Positions 4,277 through 5,349 of a stretch of 5,349 nucleotides of DNA are shown piece by piece. The DNA comes from Planctomycetota bacterium (GTDB lineage: Bacteria; Planctomycetota; Phycisphaerae; SM23-33). The translations under genes were made by a program, and so were the position numbers. The stretch lies in NCBI GenBank assembly GCA_021160865.1, contig JAGHBS010000185.1, positions 1 through 5,349 on the forward strand. The letters run 5' to 3'. The number at the start of each line of letters is the position of its first letter. Position 1 is the first letter of the stretch. The notes beneath the pieces were generated by a model. That model saw nothing but the letters and a program-made list of their open reading frames with translations. It was not told the origin of the DNA and made no database searches.

Positions 4277-5134
4277 TCAATCCACTCTTACCAATCCGCG
4301 CTGCTGGGCATATCGGCGCAGGCTTGCGATTTCCTCACGAGCGGGTAATCTCATCAGTTCCTCAAACTCATTGGCTCGATAACAAGGATGATACTGCTCC
4401 ATCACGTTTATCCCACAGCCCGGGGCAGTTTCGGCAACAATATCAATAACCTTTCGGCTATCGGCGAGGTCAGCAGGTAGAACCAGGTGCCGCACTAATA
4501 CACCCCTTACAGCAATGCCTTTATCATCAATTTTCAACGGACCGACCTGACGGTACATCTCAGCCAGCGCAGCCTGTGCTACCCGGGGATAATCCGACAC
4601 GCCGGAATATTTTAGCCCTGCCTCGGCTGAGGCGTACTTGAAATCCGGCATGTAAATATCAATATATCCCTCAATAACTTTAAGCATCTCGACCGACTCA
4701 TACCCACCGCAGTTATAGACGATGGGAACAACCAATCCCTCCTGCCGGGCGATAATAATCGCCTCCAATATCTGCGGGACTACATGTGTGGGCGTAACGA
4801 GGTTGATATTATGACAACCTCTCTTCTGGAGCGTCAGCATCAATTGGGATAATTCAGCGGCTGGGGCTTCAACGCCGCCGTCGAAGTGTGATATGTCGTA
4901 ATTCTGGCAAAAAACACAGCCCAGATTGCACCGCTGAAAGAATATCGTTCCACTACCATTGCGGCCAACGAGGACGGGCTCTTCCCCAAAATGCGCTCCA
5001 GCCGAGGCAACTCTTGCTAATGCACCTGTACGACAAAACCCGACTTCACCGGCTAATCGATTAACCCCGCAATTACGCGGACAAACCCTGCACGGATTCA
5101 ACATCGAACAAGCACGCTCAAGTACATTCGCCAT
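4277..5134 (-). CDS. PflX-type (COG1313-like) radical SAM iron-sulfur protein
   Basis: The protein is 285 residues from the ATG at 5134. The N terminus carries a cysteine cluster, C15-x2-C18-P-R-N-C22-G-V-N-R-L-A-G-E-V-G-F-C34, typical of the PflX branch of pyruvate-formate-lyase-activase-like proteins. The radical SAM motif C69-x3-C73-x2-C76 (RCNLGCVFCQN) should bind a [4Fe-4S] cluster that cleaves S-adenosylmethionine. A glycine motif N-C-G-G-Y-E follows (141-146), then D-I-Y-M-P-D-F-K-Y (159-167) and a C-terminal M-E-Q-Y-H-P-C-Y (245-252). The family is uncharacterised; activation of a glycyl-radical enzyme is only an analogy, and no such enzyme is in view. The start is uncertain: a TTG at 5140 is also in frame, neither start has a clear Shine-Dalgarno site, and homologues as I recall them often have a longer N terminus. 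The gene converges on the UROD-like gene across 94 bases. Confidence 0.88.
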   Translation of the reverse strand: MANVLERACSMLNPCRVCPRNCGVNRLAGEVGFCRTGALARVASAGAHFGEEPVLVGRNGSGTIFFQRCNLGCVFCQNYDISHFDGGVEAPAAELSQLMLTLQKRGCHNINLVTPTHVVPQILEAIIIARQEGLVVPIVYNCGGYESVEMLKVIEGYIDIYMPDFKYASAEAGLKYSGVSDYPRVAQAALAEMYRQVGPLKIDDKGIAVRGVLVRHLVLPADLADSRKVIDIVAETAPGCGINVMEQYHPCYRANEFEELMRLPAREEIASLRRYAQQRGLVRVD

Positions 5135-5145
5135 AATCAAGCCAT

Positions 5146-5151
5146 TTTATA
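5146..5151 (-). promoter_or_regulatory. Possible -10 element very close to the radical SAM start
   Basis: On the minus strand this reads TATAAA. RNA would start near 5139-5140, only a few bases before the ATG at 5134 (or on the TTG at 5140), which together with the missing Shine-Dalgarno site could mean a leaderless mRNA. The -35 region (TGATTA, 5169-5174) is poor. A promoter farther upstream, with a -10 at 5330-5335, is the alternative. Confidence 0.25.
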
Positions 5152-5220
5152 GCATCTTTATATTACAATAATCATTGCATCGTCCGCTACGTCAGGCTAA
5201 GCCAGGGACAGATGAATTTC

Positions 5221-5266
5221 CAAAATCGTAACCACCATCGCAAGAAATCATCGGCATACGATTTTG
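5221..5266. repeat. 10-bp perfect inverted repeat upstream of the radical SAM gene
   Basis: CAAAATCGTA (5221-5230) and TACGATTTTG (5257-5266) are exact complements separated by 26 bases, and pairing can resume beyond one mismatch (TT 5218-5219 with AA 5268-5269). The right arm also takes part in a second hairpin, CGGC-a-TAC / GTA-a-GCCG (5252-5259/5266-5273, loop GATTTT), so only one of the two can form at a time. A T run lies at 5283-5288. The element may be an operator or a leader RNA switch. Confidence 0.4.
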
Positions 5267-5289
5267 TAAGCCGGAAAATAATTTTTTCA

Positions 5290-5335
5290 CCAAGTTAAGG
5301 AACTTTCTGCATACTTGGCTGTTTATAATATTATA
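5290..5335. promoter_or_regulatory. Bidirectional TATAAT palindrome with an adjacent 6-bp inverted repeat
   Basis: TATAATATTATA (5324-5335) is a perfect 12-base palindrome, giving a consensus -10 on both strands. CCAAGT (5290-5295) and ACTTGG (5313-5318) form an inverted repeat just to its left. Read leftward, a -10 at 5330-5335 would give the radical SAM gene a leader of about 190 bases that contains the inverted repeats at 5221-5273; its -35 would lie beyond the window end. Read rightward, no good -35 is seen. The remaining bases, 5152-5217, show nothing clear apart from GGCT-a-AGCC at 5195-5203. Confidence 0.35.
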
Positions 5336-5349
5336 GTAGAGTATTCTGG

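Noticed and set aside
3684..4280. 198-residue open frame on the minus strand
   Set aside because: It lies almost wholly antisense to the clearly real UROD-like gene. Its Ser/Pro/Cys-rich composition is typical of a reverse-strand shadow.

Overview
The window is bacterial DNA from one chromosome-like neighbourhood. Gene density is ordinary, and the intergenic gaps are fairly large (about 90 to 450 bases) and AT-rich. I cannot name the organism. Shine-Dalgarno sites, sigma70-like TATAAT boxes, a corrinoid-type methyltransferase homologue, a PflX-type radical SAM protein and an excisionase-like helix-turn-helix fused to a receiver domain would fit an anaerobic, perhaps uncultured, bacterium such as a planctomycete or Chloroflexi relative. 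That placement is inference only. I see no transposase, integrase, CRISPR array, rRNA or tRNA.

Layout. (1) 1-288 (+): the 3' end of an extended short-chain dehydrogenase/NAD-dependent epimerase that begins before the window. (2) 289-736: a 448-base gap with no protein gene. Its left half is AT-rich. Its right half (about 503-725) is a GC-rich island that folds on paper into consecutive helices and ends in a terminator-like hairpin with a U-rich tail. I propose it as an undescribed small structured RNA on the + strand. (3) 737-1348 (-): a DNA-binding protein with an N-terminal MerR/excisionase-type HTH and a C-terminal receiver that has substitutions at two signalling positions. (4) 1349-1556: a divergent regulatory region with an extended -10 promoter reading toward dapB and a 29-base near-perfect inverted repeat overlapping it. 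(5) 1557-2348 (+): dapB, of the lysine/diaminopimelate pathway. (6) 2448-2834 (+): a small three-helix membrane protein of unknown function. (7) 2935-4182 (+): a uroporphyrinogen-decarboxylase-fold protein of the MtaA/CmuA methyltransferase type, with its own likely promoter. (8) 4183-4276: a convergent gap with two mutually exclusive hairpin arrangements. (9) 4277-5134 (-): a PflX-type radical SAM iron-sulfur protein. (10) 5135-5349: its upstream region, with a 10-bp perfect inverted repeat, a competing hairpin and a bidirectional TATAAT palindrome.

The genes do not form one obvious pathway. dapB is a housekeeping biosynthetic gene. The UROD-like protein and the radical SAM protein both suggest anaerobic one-carbon or radical chemistry, but neither has its usual partner here (no corrinoid protein, no glycyl-radical enzyme). 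The main candidates for something new are non-coding: the structured RNA island at 503-725, the dyad over the dapB promoter, and the alternative-fold region upstream of the radical SAM gene.
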